Shown here: piece after piece, positions 9,317-17,929 of the stretch
Numbering within the stretch: the first letter of the stretch is position 1
How the letters are laid out: the number at the start of each line of letters is the position of its first letter
Assembly: GCA_001915925.1 (NCBI GenBank)
Contig: MNRL01000014.1
Location: forward strand, 124,001-188,000
Reading direction: 5' to 3'
Length of the DNA stretch: 64,000 nt
DNA from: Clostridium sp. CAG:354_28_25
Lineage (GTDB): Bacteria; Bacillota; Clostridia; TANB77; CAG-508
Position numbers and translations under genes: made by a program
Notes under the pieces: model-generated
Told to the model about the DNA's origin: nothing
What the model saw: only the letters and a program-made list of their open reading frames with translations
Database searches by the model: none

Positions 9317-10633
9317 TTATTTTCTTATATTAGCTGCAATTTCTGTTGCATCCATATTAATTTCTTTTTCTTCTCCAGTCTTCATATTCTTTAACTTAAT
9401 TTTATTTGAACTTATCTCGTCATCTCCAATAACTATTACATATGGTATCTCTAACTTATCTGCATATTTAAACTTAGCTTTTAATTTTTTATCGTTCAAA
9501 TAAATTTCTGTATTTATTCCTAATTTTCTTATTTCTGTAGCTAATTTTATTGGTTCTTCTAATTTTTCTGTAATTGGAATAATTAAAATATCAGAAATTG
9601 ATTTTTTCTCTGCTTTTATTATATTTAATTCATTTAGTTTATAGAATAATCTAGTAAGACCAATTGAAATTCCTACTCCTGGTAAACTTTTATCTGTATA
9701 ATATTCTGCTAAGTTTTCGTATCTTCCTCCAGAACATACACTTCCTAATTCTCTGTAATCATTTAAAAATGTCTCATATACTGTACCAGTATAATAATCT
9801 AGACCTCTCGCAATTGTTAGATCTACTTTAAAATTAGCTTCTGGCACACCAAATAATCTTACATTTTTAATAACTGTTTTTAATTCTTCTACACCTTTTT
9901 TATAAGTTTCATTGGCAATTCCTAGTTTTTCTAGTTTTTCTAACTTCTCATCAGAAGTTCCTTCTATTTCTATAAAATTCATAATAGAATTTATTTGCTC
10001 TTCTTTTACATCTAATTTTCTTAATTCTTCTATTACTGCTTCTTTTCCTATTTTCTCTATCTTATCAATTATTCTTAAAATCTCTGTAGCATTTTCTTTT
10101 TGATTTACTCCTTCAAATAAACCATTTAAGATTTTTCTATTATTAATTTTTATAGTAAAATCTTCAAAACCTAATTCTCTAAAAAGTGTATAAATAATAC
10201 TTGGAATTTCTGCATCGTTTATTAAATCTAATTCTCCATCACCAATTATATCTATGTCACATTGATAAAATTCTCTATATCTTCCTTTTTGTGCACGTTC
10301 TCCTCTATATACTTTTCCTATTTGATATCTTCTAAAAGGAAAACTTAAACTACCATAATTTTTTGCTACATATTTAGCAAGTGGAACTGTTAAATCAAAT
10401 CTTAAAGCTAAATCACTGTCTCCTTTTTGAAATCTATATATTTGTTTTTCTGTCTCTCCACCTGCTTTTGCAAGTAATACTTCTGCTGATTCAATTATTG
10501 GTGTATCTAATGGTAAAAATCCAAATTTCTCATATGTTTTTTGTATCTTTTCTTTCATTTGATTAAATAATATCTGTTCATTTGGTAATAATTCCATAAA
10601 TCCAGATAAAGTTCTTGGTTCTATTCTTTCCAT
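9317..10633 (-). CDS. hisS: Histidine--tRNA ligase
   Basis: This 438-aa class II synthetase charges tRNA-His. Motif 2 reads FRRYQIGKVYRGERAQKGRYREF with the conserved arginines, and the HisRS-specific blocks LTIARGLDYYTGTVYE and GSVCSGGRYENL are present. The C-terminal anticodon-binding domain begins near SDILIIPI. ATG at 10633 is preferred, with AAGGAG about 8 nt upstream; the GTG three codons earlier overlaps that site. It is the last gene of recJ-relA-MBL-hisS, a common clostridial order, with 15 bp to the gene before it. Confidence 0.96.
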   Translation of the reverse strand: MERIEPRTLSGFMELLPNEQILFNQMKEKIQKTYEKFGFLPLDTPIIESAEVLLAKAGGETEKQIYRFQKGDSDLALRFDLTVPLAKYVAKNYGSLSFPFRRYQIGKVYRGERAQKGRYREFYQCDIDIIGDGELDLINDAEIPSIIYTLFRELGFEDFTIKINNRKILNGLFEGVNQKENATEILRIIDKIEKIGKEAVIEELRKLDVKEEQINSIMNFIEIEGTSDEKLEKLEKLGIANETYKKGVEELKTVIKNVRLFGVPEANFKVDLTIARGLDYYTGTVYETFLNDYRELGSVCSGGRYENLAEYYTDKSLPGVGISIGLTRLFYKLNELNIIKAEKKSISDILIIPITEKLEEPIKLATEIRKLGINTEIYLNDKKLKAKFKYADKLEIPYVIVIGDDEISSNKIKLKNMKTGEEKEINMDATEIAANIRK

Positions 10634-10648
10634 ATTTTCCACTCCTTG

Positions 10649-11296
10649 TTAATCTATATTTGGTTTAGCTTCCAAATAAATTGGTTTTTCGTCCCCTATT
10701 CTAGTTGGCTTTCCATGCCCTGGATATACTATTGTATTCTCAGGTAATATTAATAATTTATTTATTATTGAATTCATAATAGAGTCAAAATCACTTGTAG
10801 GTAAATCTACTCTACCCCATGCACCTTTAAATAGAGTGTCCCCTGAAAATAGCATTTCCTCTTTTTCACAATACAAAGCTGTTCCGTCATCAGTGTGTCC
10901 TGGAGTATAAATAACTCTGAATTCTAAATCTCCAACATGTAAAATATCATCATCATCTACAATACTATCTTCTTTTACATATATCGGAGGAAGCCCAATA
11001 TATTCTGCAAGCACGGGAACTCTGTTTTCTAAGTTTTCTCTTCCTTTTCTGTGAATAAGGACTTTTCCTCCTTTTTCTTTTTTTAGCTCATTTACGCCAT
11101 TTATATGATCAGCATGGCAATGAGTTAAATAAATATATACTAATTCTGCCCCTAAGGTATCTAAAATTTCTATAATTTTAGGAACCTCTCCTGCCGGATC
11201 TATTACCATTGCTTTTTTTTGAGTTTCATCTACTATTATATAGCAATTAGTTTCACCAACAAATTTCATTTGTACTTTTATTCTTTTTAGTATCAT
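10649..11296 (-). CDS. Metallo-beta-lactamase-fold hydrolase (glyoxalase II-like)
   Basis: This 215-aa protein has the metal-binding motif THCHADHI (HxHxDH) near residue 58, a downstream YTPGHTDDG histidine, LFSGDTLF with the bridging aspartate and YPGHGKPT with the last histidine. These are the binuclear zinc ligands of the hydroxyacylglutathione hydrolase-like group. The organism shows no sign of glutathione use here, so the substrate may be another thioester, and the place between relA and hisS is a common clostridial arrangement. The start is ATG with AAGGAG upstream. The fold is sure; the substrate is not. Confidence 0.88.
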   Translation of the reverse strand: MILKRIKVQMKFVGETNCYIIVDETQKKAMVIDPAGEVPKIIEILDTLGAELVYIYLTHCHADHINGVNELKKEKGGKVLIHRKGRENLENRVPVLAEYIGLPPIYVKEDSIVDDDDILHVGDLEFRVIYTPGHTDDGTALYCEKEEMLFSGDTLFKGAWGRVDLPTSDFDSIMNSIINKLLILPENTIVYPGHGKPTRIGDEKPIYLEAKPNID

Positions 11297-11307
11297 AAAA
11301 AACTCCT

Positions 11308-13506
11308 TTATTTCTTTCTTGTTACCTCATATACACTATCCACTTTTCTTAGTTCTTTTAATACTTTATTTAATTCTTCTATGTTTTCTACTTCTATTGT
11401 TATCTCTATTGTAGCAATATGTTCTTTTGTTGCTTTAGAATTTAAGCCCATTAGTTTTGTTTTTAAATTACTTAAAACTTGAATTACATCTGCAAGTAAT
11501 CCTGATCTATCATTTGCATATACAGTAATATCTACATTGTATGATGCTGCTTTTTCTGTATACCAGTAAACATCTATAATTCTGTCTTCTTCTTTTAATA
11601 AGTCTTTTACATTTACACAATCTGTTCTATGTACAGAAACTCCTCTTCCTTTTGTTATATATCCAATAATATTATCTCCTGGAACTGGGTTACAACATTT
11701 TGAAAGTTTTACTAAGCAATTATCTATTCCTTTTACTACAACACCTGTGCTAGATGGTTTTACAGTTTTTCTTTTACTTGTTAATTCTTCTATTTTTTGT
11801 TCAATATTTTCTTCTTTATGACTCTTTCTGTATTCCTCTAACATTCTAGATATAATTTTCACTTGTGATATTGCACCAAATCCAACACTTGCATACATAT
11901 CTTCTAAGTTTTTAAATTTATATCTATCTAATGCTGAATTTATATAATCTTGTTTAAATAATTCATCATGACTAATTCCAATTCTCTTTATTTCTTTTTC
12001 AATTAAATCTTTTCCTTTTTCAATATTTTCTGACCTTTGTTCTTTCTTAAACCATGATTGTATTTTGCTTTTGGCTTTTGTTGTTTTTATAAATTTAAGC
12101 CAGTCTCTACTAGGTCCTTTTTGAGAATCTGATGTCATAATTTCTACAATATCTCCACTTTGCAATTTTGTAATTATTGGCATCATTTTACTATTTATTT
12201 TACATCCTACCATGTGGTTTCCGATTTCTTCATGAATGCTATATGCAAAGTCTATAGGTGTTGCATCTCTTGGTAATACTAGTATTTTTCCCTTTGGTGT
12301 AAATACATATACTTCATCTTCGAATAATTCTGTTTTTAATGTATTTAAAAACTCTTGTGGATCTTTCATATCTTGTTGCCACTCTAATGTTTCTCTAAGC
12401 CATGCAAGCTTATCTTTAGTAACTGTGACAACTTGTTTTCCTTTTTTACCATAATTTGCCTCTTTGTATGCCCAGTGTGCAGCTATACCATATTCTGCAA
12501 TTCTATGCATTTCCCATGTACGAATTTGTACTTCGAATGGAGTTCCCTTTTCGCCTAATAATGTTGTATGTATAGATTGGTACATATTAGGTTTTGGAAC
12601 TGCTATATAATCTTTAAATCTTCCTGGCATTGGGCTATACATTTCATGTACTACACCTAATGCAGCATAGCAGTCTTTTACAGAATTAACTAATATTCTT
12701 AATGCAAATAAATCATATATTTGATCTAAAGTTTTATTGTCTCTTTTCATTTTTCTATATATTGAATATAAGTGCTTTGCTCTTCCTGTAACTTCTGCTT
12801 CTATTTTCTGTTTCTTTAATTGTCCCCTAATATCATCCATTATCTTTTCTATAAATTGAAGTCTTTCTTCTCTCTTCTTATCTATACCTTCAACCAATTC
12901 TCTATATTCTTCTGGATATAAATATTTAAAAGCTAAATCTTCTAGTTCCCATTTTAATGAATATATACCTAAACGATTTGCAAGTGGAGCATATAATTCC
13001 ATAGTTTCTTTGGCATTAGCAATTTGCCTATCTCTTCTTAAATATTTTAAAGTACGTAAATTATGTAATCTATCTGCTAACTTTATTATTATTACTCTAA
13101 TATCTTTTCCCATTGCAAGGAACATTTTTCTGTAATTTTCTACTTGACGCTCTTCTGTACTTGCTTGATATCTTAATTCTCCAAGTTTAGTAACACCTGC
13201 AACCATAGTTGCAATTTCCTCTCCAAAATCTCTTACTAAATCTTCATGAGTAACCTCTGTATCTTCTACCACATCATGTAATAATGCTGCACAAATTGTA
13301 GCTTCATCTAATCCAATATCTGCTAAAATATATGCTACTTGAACAGGGTGAATTATATATGGCTCTCCAGATTTTCTACATTGAGTTCCATGTTTTTCTT
13401 TTGCATAATTATATGCTTTTATTATAAGCTTTGTATCTGCCCATCTCTTTTTTTGTTTTACCAAACTAATTATATCTTCTATTGATTTATTTTGTACTTC
13501 TGACAT
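11308..13506 (-). CDS. relA: Bifunctional (p)ppGpp synthase/hydrolase RelA/SpoT
   Basis: This 732-aa Rel protein makes and breaks the alarmone (p)ppGpp in the stringent response. Domains in order: HD hydrolase (HGTQCRKSGEPYIIHPVQVA, then CAALLHDVVEDT with the HD pair), synthetase (RAKHLYSIYRKM, then YDLFALRILV and PNMYQSIHTT), TGS (IYVFTPKG-like start VYVFTPKGKILVLPRDATPI), a zinc-finger-like region with CCNPVPGD, and a C-terminal ACT domain (DITVYANDRSGLLADVIQ). Both catalytic halves look intact. Of two nearby ATGs, 13506 is better spaced from AAAGGGGG. It lies between recJ and the MBL gene with gaps of 11-18 bp, so all four genes are likely one operon. Confidence 0.96.
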   Translation of the reverse strand: MSEVQNKSIEDIISLVKQKKRWADTKLIIKAYNYAKEKHGTQCRKSGEPYIIHPVQVAYILADIGLDEATICAALLHDVVEDTEVTHEDLVRDFGEEIATMVAGVTKLGELRYQASTEERQVENYRKMFLAMGKDIRVIIIKLADRLHNLRTLKYLRRDRQIANAKETMELYAPLANRLGIYSLKWELEDLAFKYLYPEEYRELVEGIDKKREERLQFIEKIMDDIRGQLKKQKIEAEVTGRAKHLYSIYRKMKRDNKTLDQIYDLFALRILVNSVKDCYAALGVVHEMYSPMPGRFKDYIAVPKPNMYQSIHTTLLGEKGTPFEVQIRTWEMHRIAEYGIAAHWAYKEANYGKKGKQVVTVTKDKLAWLRETLEWQQDMKDPQEFLNTLKTELFEDEVYVFTPKGKILVLPRDATPIDFAYSIHEEIGNHMVGCKINSKMMPIITKLQSGDIVEIMTSDSQKGPSRDWLKFIKTTKAKSKIQSWFKKEQRSENIEKGKDLIEKEIKRIGISHDELFKQDYINSALDRYKFKNLEDMYASVGFGAISQVKIISRMLEEYRKSHKEENIEQKIEELTSKRKTVKPSSTGVVVKGIDNCLVKLSKCCNPVPGDNIIGYITKGRGVSVHRTDCVNVKDLLKEEDRIIDVYWYTEKAASYNVDITVYANDRSGLLADVIQVLSNLKTKLMGLNSKATKEHIATIEITIEVENIEELNKVLKELRKVDSVYEVTRKK

Positions 13507-13523
13507 AAGCATTCCCCCTTTAT

Positions 13524-15212
13524 CTAATAGCTTTTTCTAATGTCTTTCATATTTATTTGGATAGAACTAAATCCATTAAAACTATTGATTTCTAAAGTTC
13601 CAACGACATCTATTCTATCTCCAATCCTATATTCCTCTGCTAAATATCCTAGTTCAAACCCAATTGCATTAATCACAAAATTTTCGTCTCTTAACGTAAG
13701 TTTTAAATGTCTTCCTTCTGAAAGTGCTCGTATAGAATCTATTTTTAAATTTCTTATTAAAAATAATGGCACTTTATTAGCTTCACCAAATGGTTCTAAA
13801 ATACTTATACTTTTTACTAAGTCCATATTAATATCTTTTAATTTTAATTCATCATCAATATATATTATTGGTACTAATTCTTTTATATTTTTCTCTTTAG
13901 CAATTTGCTCAAATCTCTCTTTAAAATTTTCAAGATTTTCCTTTTTTAGGGTAAGACCAACTGCCATAGAATGTCCACCATATTTTTCTAGTAAATCTTC
14001 ACATTTCGCGAGTCCCTCATACAAATCAAATCCTGGTACACTTCTTCCTGAACCTTTAGCAATGTTATCCTCAAAACTTAATAATATACTTGGTTTATAA
14101 TACTTATCTGTTACTTTTGAAGATACAATCCCAATAACACCATGGTGCCAACCTTTTCCTCCTAAAACTATTGAATTATTTGCATCCAAATGATTTTTTT
14201 CGATTTGTTGTACAGCTTCTTCATAAATTGCTTTTTCGGTACTTTGTCTTAGTGTATTATATTCGTTTAATTCTTTAGTGATTTTTGTTGCACTTTCTAA
14301 ATCTTCTGCTAAAAATAATTTTAGCGCTTCTTCTTCGTGTCCCATTCTACCACAGGCATTTATTCTTGGTGCAACGCCAAAAGAAATTGTATTAGAATCT
14401 ATTTCTTTATATCCTGAGCTTTTTATTAATTCTCTTAGTCCTAGATTTCTAGTAACTTTTATAAGCATTAAGCCAAGTTTAGCTATAGTTCTATTTTCAC
14501 CTTCTAATGGAACTATATCTGATATTGTTCCAACACATACCAAATCTAAGTATTTTAAATACTCTTCTGGCTTAATTTCTAATTTTATAGAAAGTGCTTG
14601 AATTAGTTTAAATACAACTCCTACTCCTGCTAATGCTCTAAATGGATATGTATTATCTTTTCTTTTTGCATCGATTACAGCAAGTGCATTTGGAAGTTTT
14701 TCTCCTACTTCGTGATGGTCTGTAACGATTATATCCATACCTAATCTTACTGCATAGTCAACTTCTTCTATTGCAGAAATTCCACAATCTACTGTAATTA
14801 TTAAATCTATATTTCTTTCTTTTATTGTATCTATAGCTTTTTTATTTAGTCCATACCCCTCATGTAATCTGTTTGGTATATATGTATCTACTGATATTCC
14901 CCTATCCATCAGATATTTTTTAAGAACAGTAGTACTTGTTATACCATCTACATCATAATCGCCATATATTAGAATTTTTTCTTTATTATTAATAGCTTTT
15001 ATTATTCTATCTACTGCAATATCCATTCCTTTAAATAAAAAGGGATTATGAAAATCATCTCTTGTAGGTGTTATAAATATTCTTACATCTTCATCATTTA
15101 CAACATGTCTATTAACAATAATTTTTCCTATTACTTTATTTAAATTATATCTTTCACATATTTCATCTACTAGCTTTTCATCCGAATTATAAAATTCCCA
15201 TTTTTTTATCAT
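13524..15212 (-). CDS. recJ: Single-stranded-DNA-specific exonuclease RecJ
   Basis: RecJ is a 5'-3' exonuclease on single-stranded DNA used in recombination and mismatch repair. The DHH-phosphoesterase motifs are visible: ILIYGDYDVDGITSTTV, IDLIITVDCGIS, DIIVTDHHEVGE and later PRINACGRMGH. The DHHA1 domain carries GWHHGVIGIVSSK and GSGRSVPGFDL. A C-terminal OB domain follows. With 562 aa it is a compact version of the family. The ATG has GAGGAG 8 nt upstream. It heads the recJ-relA-MBL-hisS run. Confidence 0.95.
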   Translation of the reverse strand: MIKKWEFYNSDEKLVDEICERYNLNKVIGKIIVNRHVVNDEDVRIFITPTRDDFHNPFLFKGMDIAVDRIIKAINNKEKILIYGDYDVDGITSTTVLKKYLMDRGISVDTYIPNRLHEGYGLNKKAIDTIKERNIDLIITVDCGISAIEEVDYAVRLGMDIIVTDHHEVGEKLPNALAVIDAKRKDNTYPFRALAGVGVVFKLIQALSIKLEIKPEEYLKYLDLVCVGTISDIVPLEGENRTIAKLGLMLIKVTRNLGLRELIKSSGYKEIDSNTISFGVAPRINACGRMGHEEEALKLFLAEDLESATKITKELNEYNTLRQSTEKAIYEEAVQQIEKNHLDANNSIVLGGKGWHHGVIGIVSSKVTDKYYKPSILLSFEDNIAKGSGRSVPGFDLYEGLAKCEDLLEKYGGHSMAVGLTLKKENLENFKERFEQIAKEKNIKELVPIIYIDDELKLKDINMDLVKSISILEPFGEANKVPLFLIRNLKIDSIRALSEGRHLKLTLRDENFVINAIGFELGYLAEEYRIGDRIDVVGTLEINSFNGFSSIQINMKDIRKSY

Positions 15213-15289
15213 TCACTTTCTCCTCATATTATACAATTTGTACAATATTGTATAACATTTTCTGTTTTTTTAAAAGAGGTTTACAATAA

Positions 15290-15979
15290 TTATCTAATAA
15301 AATTTAATATGCATCCTATTATTGTATAAATTGCTAATAAATATAATTTTGAAGATATTAATTTATAACAGGTATATTTTATCCCTACATCATTCAATTT
15401 CTCATATTCTTCTACTATTTCAGCTGTTTCTTTTACTTGTTTTTCTTCTAAATATTCTTTTGCAATATATTTTGCTTTAGTCATTGCTTCTATTTCTAAG
15501 TAACTTCTTATAGCATAAAAAATAATTATACAAATTAATATAATTGCACTAAATAACGCATATTGAGTTATAACTCCTGCAATAGTTAATATCATTGTTA
15601 TTAACCAAAATATATTTAACAAATTCGCAAAAATATAATTAAACCACAATATTTTTTTATCTTGAATTGAATGAATACACTCATGTGCAATTGTTTGTAC
15701 TCTCGTAAAATATTTTTTGTCTTTATTCAAAATAATTTTATCTGTTGCTATAAAGTAAAAACAATTCGTATTCTCTTGTTCTTCTATTTTTACTTTTTCA
15801 TTTCTTAATTTTTTTAAAATATCTTTACATATATTTATATTATCTGGAAGTTTTTGCACTATATTATTTATTTTTTCATTATTTGCTATTTGCATTATTA
15901 TTTTTTTATTACTTCCTAACATAATCTTTAAAATAACTATTGTAATTACTACTAATATAAAAATAATTAAACTTTCCAT
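15290..15979 (-). CDS. Putative membrane zinc metallopeptidase (HExxH)
   Basis: This 229-aa integral membrane protein has an N-terminal helix (about 2-20), two adjacent helices in the middle (about 113-155) and one at the C-terminus. The motif TIAHECIHSIQ at about 86-96 is an HExxH zinc-protease signature placed just before the paired helices, as in several small membrane peptidases. I cannot name the family; it is not a clear YugP or HtpX, which are longer and have different motifs. The ATG has no recognisable ribosome binding site and lies only about 10 nt after a hairpin (15991-16013), which is unusual for this window. Confidence 0.68.
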   Translation of the reverse strand: MESLIIFILVVITIVILKIMLGSNKKIIMQIANNEKINNIVQKLPDNINICKDILKKLRNEKVKIEEQENTNCFYFIATDKIILNKDKKYFTRVQTIAHECIHSIQDKKILWFNYIFANLLNIFWLITMILTIAGVITQYALFSAIILICIIIFYAIRSYLEIEAMTKAKYIAKEYLEEKQVKETAEIVEEYEKLNDVGIKYTCYKLISSKLYLLAIYTIIGCILNFIR

Positions 15980-15985
15980 AAAACA

Positions 15986-16014
15986 AAATAGGGATATATC
16001 TAAAATATATCCCT
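15986..16014 (-). terminator. Hairpin after the YlbF-family gene
   Basis: Nine-bp arms GGGATATAT (15991-15999) and ATATATCCC (16005-16013) are followed on the minus strand by TATTTTGTTTT. It lies between the YlbF-family gene and the membrane peptidase gene. Confidence 0.5.
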
Positions 16015-16026
16015 TCCCCCTTATCT

Positions 16027-16362
16027 TTATCCTATAACATCTTTTATTGCTTCACTTATTATTTTATTTATATCTGTTACCATTACACTAAATCTCATTT
16101 CAGCTTCTAGATAATTTTTAGCAATTTCATTTTGATATAGTTCTGTATATAAATTTTGTAATTTTACACTTAGTTCATTTGCATTTGCCTCACCTTTTAG
16201 CATTGCTTTTTGAGCTTCTACTCTTAGTTTATCAAATTCATCAATTTTACTTTTTACTTCTGCATTAGATTCTATTTGTTGTTTTGAATTTTTATATGCT
16301 TTATATTCATCTGTTTGTTTTAACTCTGCTGCTAATTTATTTGCTGTATCGTAAATATTCAT
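16027..16362 (-). CDS. YlbF/YmcA family protein
   Basis: This 111-aa all-helical protein matches the YlbF/YmcA (Com_YlbF) family by size and pattern: an N-terminal NIYDTANKLAAELKQTDEY helix, an NAEVKSKIDEFDKLRVEAQ segment and a C-terminal amphipathic helix. In Bacillus, YlbF, YmcA and YaaT form a complex that affects RNase Y activity and phosphorelay signalling. An RNase Y gene is present elsewhere in this window (46.9-48.4 kb), which makes a functional link possible but not shown. GGAGG precedes the ATG. It follows the GT4 gene by 17 bp. Confidence 0.82.
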   Translation of the reverse strand: MNIYDTANKLAAELKQTDEYKAYKNSKQQIESNAEVKSKIDEFDKLRVEAQKAMLKGEANANELSVKLQNLYTELYQNEIAKNYLEAEMRFSVMVTDINKIISEAIKDVIG

Positions 16363-16379
16363 TCTCTAGCCTCCTATTT

Positions 16380-17672
16380 TTAAGCATATGCATGTCTTTT
16401 CTTGAAGCTTAACAAGTTTGTAATCTCTCCTTGTGTATTTTTTGCTTTCTTTGTTTTCTTTGCTTTTTCTTGCTCCAATTCTCTTCTTTGTTTTTCTGCC
16501 ATTGTTTGACATATTGCTTTTTGATATATAAAGTGAGTATCTTGTGCTATCTTGGTCCAGTTATATTGTGCTTTTACCTTCGCTTTTGCATTTCTTGAAA
16601 CTTCTGCACATAAGCCAGGATTATATAATAGCTCTAATATTGAATCCGCAATTGAATTTGGATTGCCAGCATAACTCTTCATTCCATTTTCTCTATGTTG
16701 AACTATTTCGTTTAACCCTCCAACATCTGAAACTACTACTGGTGTTCCTGATAACATTCCCTCTAAAGCAACTACTCCAAATGGTTCATATGTACTTGGG
16801 AATACTGCTACATCTGCACATTTATACATCTTAGTTACTTGGTTTAAATTTAAGTAACCTGTAAAATACACTTTATTTTCTATTCCTAATCTTCTAACTT
16901 CATCTCTTAATTCGTCTATCATTCCGCCTTTTCCGGCTATTATTAATTTTGAATCATGATATCCATTTAATACTTTTGGCATTGCTGCTATTAAATTTTG
17001 AATTCCTTTTTCGTAAACTAATCTACCTACATAAAGAATTATTTTTTCATTATCTGCAGCATATTGTCTTCTAAAGTCGTAATCTCTTTCTACTCCATTA
17101 TATAAATTTAAGTTAACTCCATTTGGTACTACATTTATCTTTTCGTATGGTAAACCAAATAACCTTTGTAACTCGTTTTTCATATAATTACTATTTACAA
17201 TCACTTCTGTTGACTCATATGTTAACATCCATTCTGTATCATTTATATATCTTTGTACTTCGTCATGTATTCCAGAATTTCTTCCTGATTCAGTTGCGTG
17301 TATTGTTGCTATGATTGGTATTTTGAAAGAATCTTTTAAGGTTTTTGCTGCATATGCTACTAACCAATCATGAGCATGTATTACATCAAATGGGCCTTCT
17401 TTACTTATTAATTCTGTTGCTTTTGATATTAAATTAAAGTTTAATTGCATAATCCAATCTATAAAATTATTTGGATTAATCATATAGTTATTTACTCTAT
17501 ATACTTTAACACCATTATCATCTTCGCAGTCTTCTACATTTCCTTCCTTATATGTAACTACTGTTACCTCATGACCATCTTTTATAAGTCTATGAGATAA
17601 ATCATGCACTACCCTTGCGATTCCCCCTACTACTCTTGGTGGATATTCCCATGTTAGCATTAATATTTTCAT
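16380..17672 (-). CDS. GT4-family glycosyltransferase (glycogen/starch synthase-like)
   Basis: This 430-aa GT-B glycosyltransferase opens with MKILMLTWEYPPRVVGGIA, the start typical of the starch-synthase-like GT4 group. The acceptor half has DVIHAHDWLVAYAA. The donor half has ILYVGRLVYEKGIQNLI, KLIIAGKGG and the catalytic EPFGVVALEGMLSG (E-x7-E), then PVVVSDVGGLNEIV. Residues after about 385 are basic and low complexity. The protein is cytosolic. Donor and acceptor cannot be told from sequence. It precedes the YlbF gene by 17 bp. AAAGGGG lies upstream of the ATG. Confidence 0.88.
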   Translation of the reverse strand: MKILMLTWEYPPRVVGGIARVVHDLSHRLIKDGHEVTVVTYKEGNVEDCEDDNGVKVYRVNNYMINPNNFIDWIMQLNFNLISKATELISKEGPFDVIHAHDWLVAYAAKTLKDSFKIPIIATIHATESGRNSGIHDEVQRYINDTEWMLTYESTEVIVNSNYMKNELQRLFGLPYEKINVVPNGVNLNLYNGVERDYDFRRQYAADNEKIILYVGRLVYEKGIQNLIAAMPKVLNGYHDSKLIIAGKGGMIDELRDEVRRLGIENKVYFTGYLNLNQVTKMYKCADVAVFPSTYEPFGVVALEGMLSGTPVVVSDVGGLNEIVQHRENGMKSYAGNPNSIADSILELLYNPGLCAEVSRNAKAKVKAQYNWTKIAQDTHFIYQKAICQTMAEKQRRELEQEKAKKTKKAKNTQGEITNLLSFKKRHAYA

Positions 17673-17929
17673 TTACATAAGCCCCTTTCGATATACATTT
17701 TCTTTAGTAATTTTTTTCTCCACATACTAGTTTATATTGTATATAAAATTTCGACAATTGTAAATAACTTTTTTGTAAAATATTGAATTTTTTTGTAGTT
17801 TTTTTATAACGATTTTTTTCACTTTTTTATTTTGATTTTAATATAATTTACAAGATAATATTTTAATGTAAAAGTTCTTTATGCACATAAAGTTACTTTT
17901 TATATTTATGTAAACGTGGAGGTGTTTTT

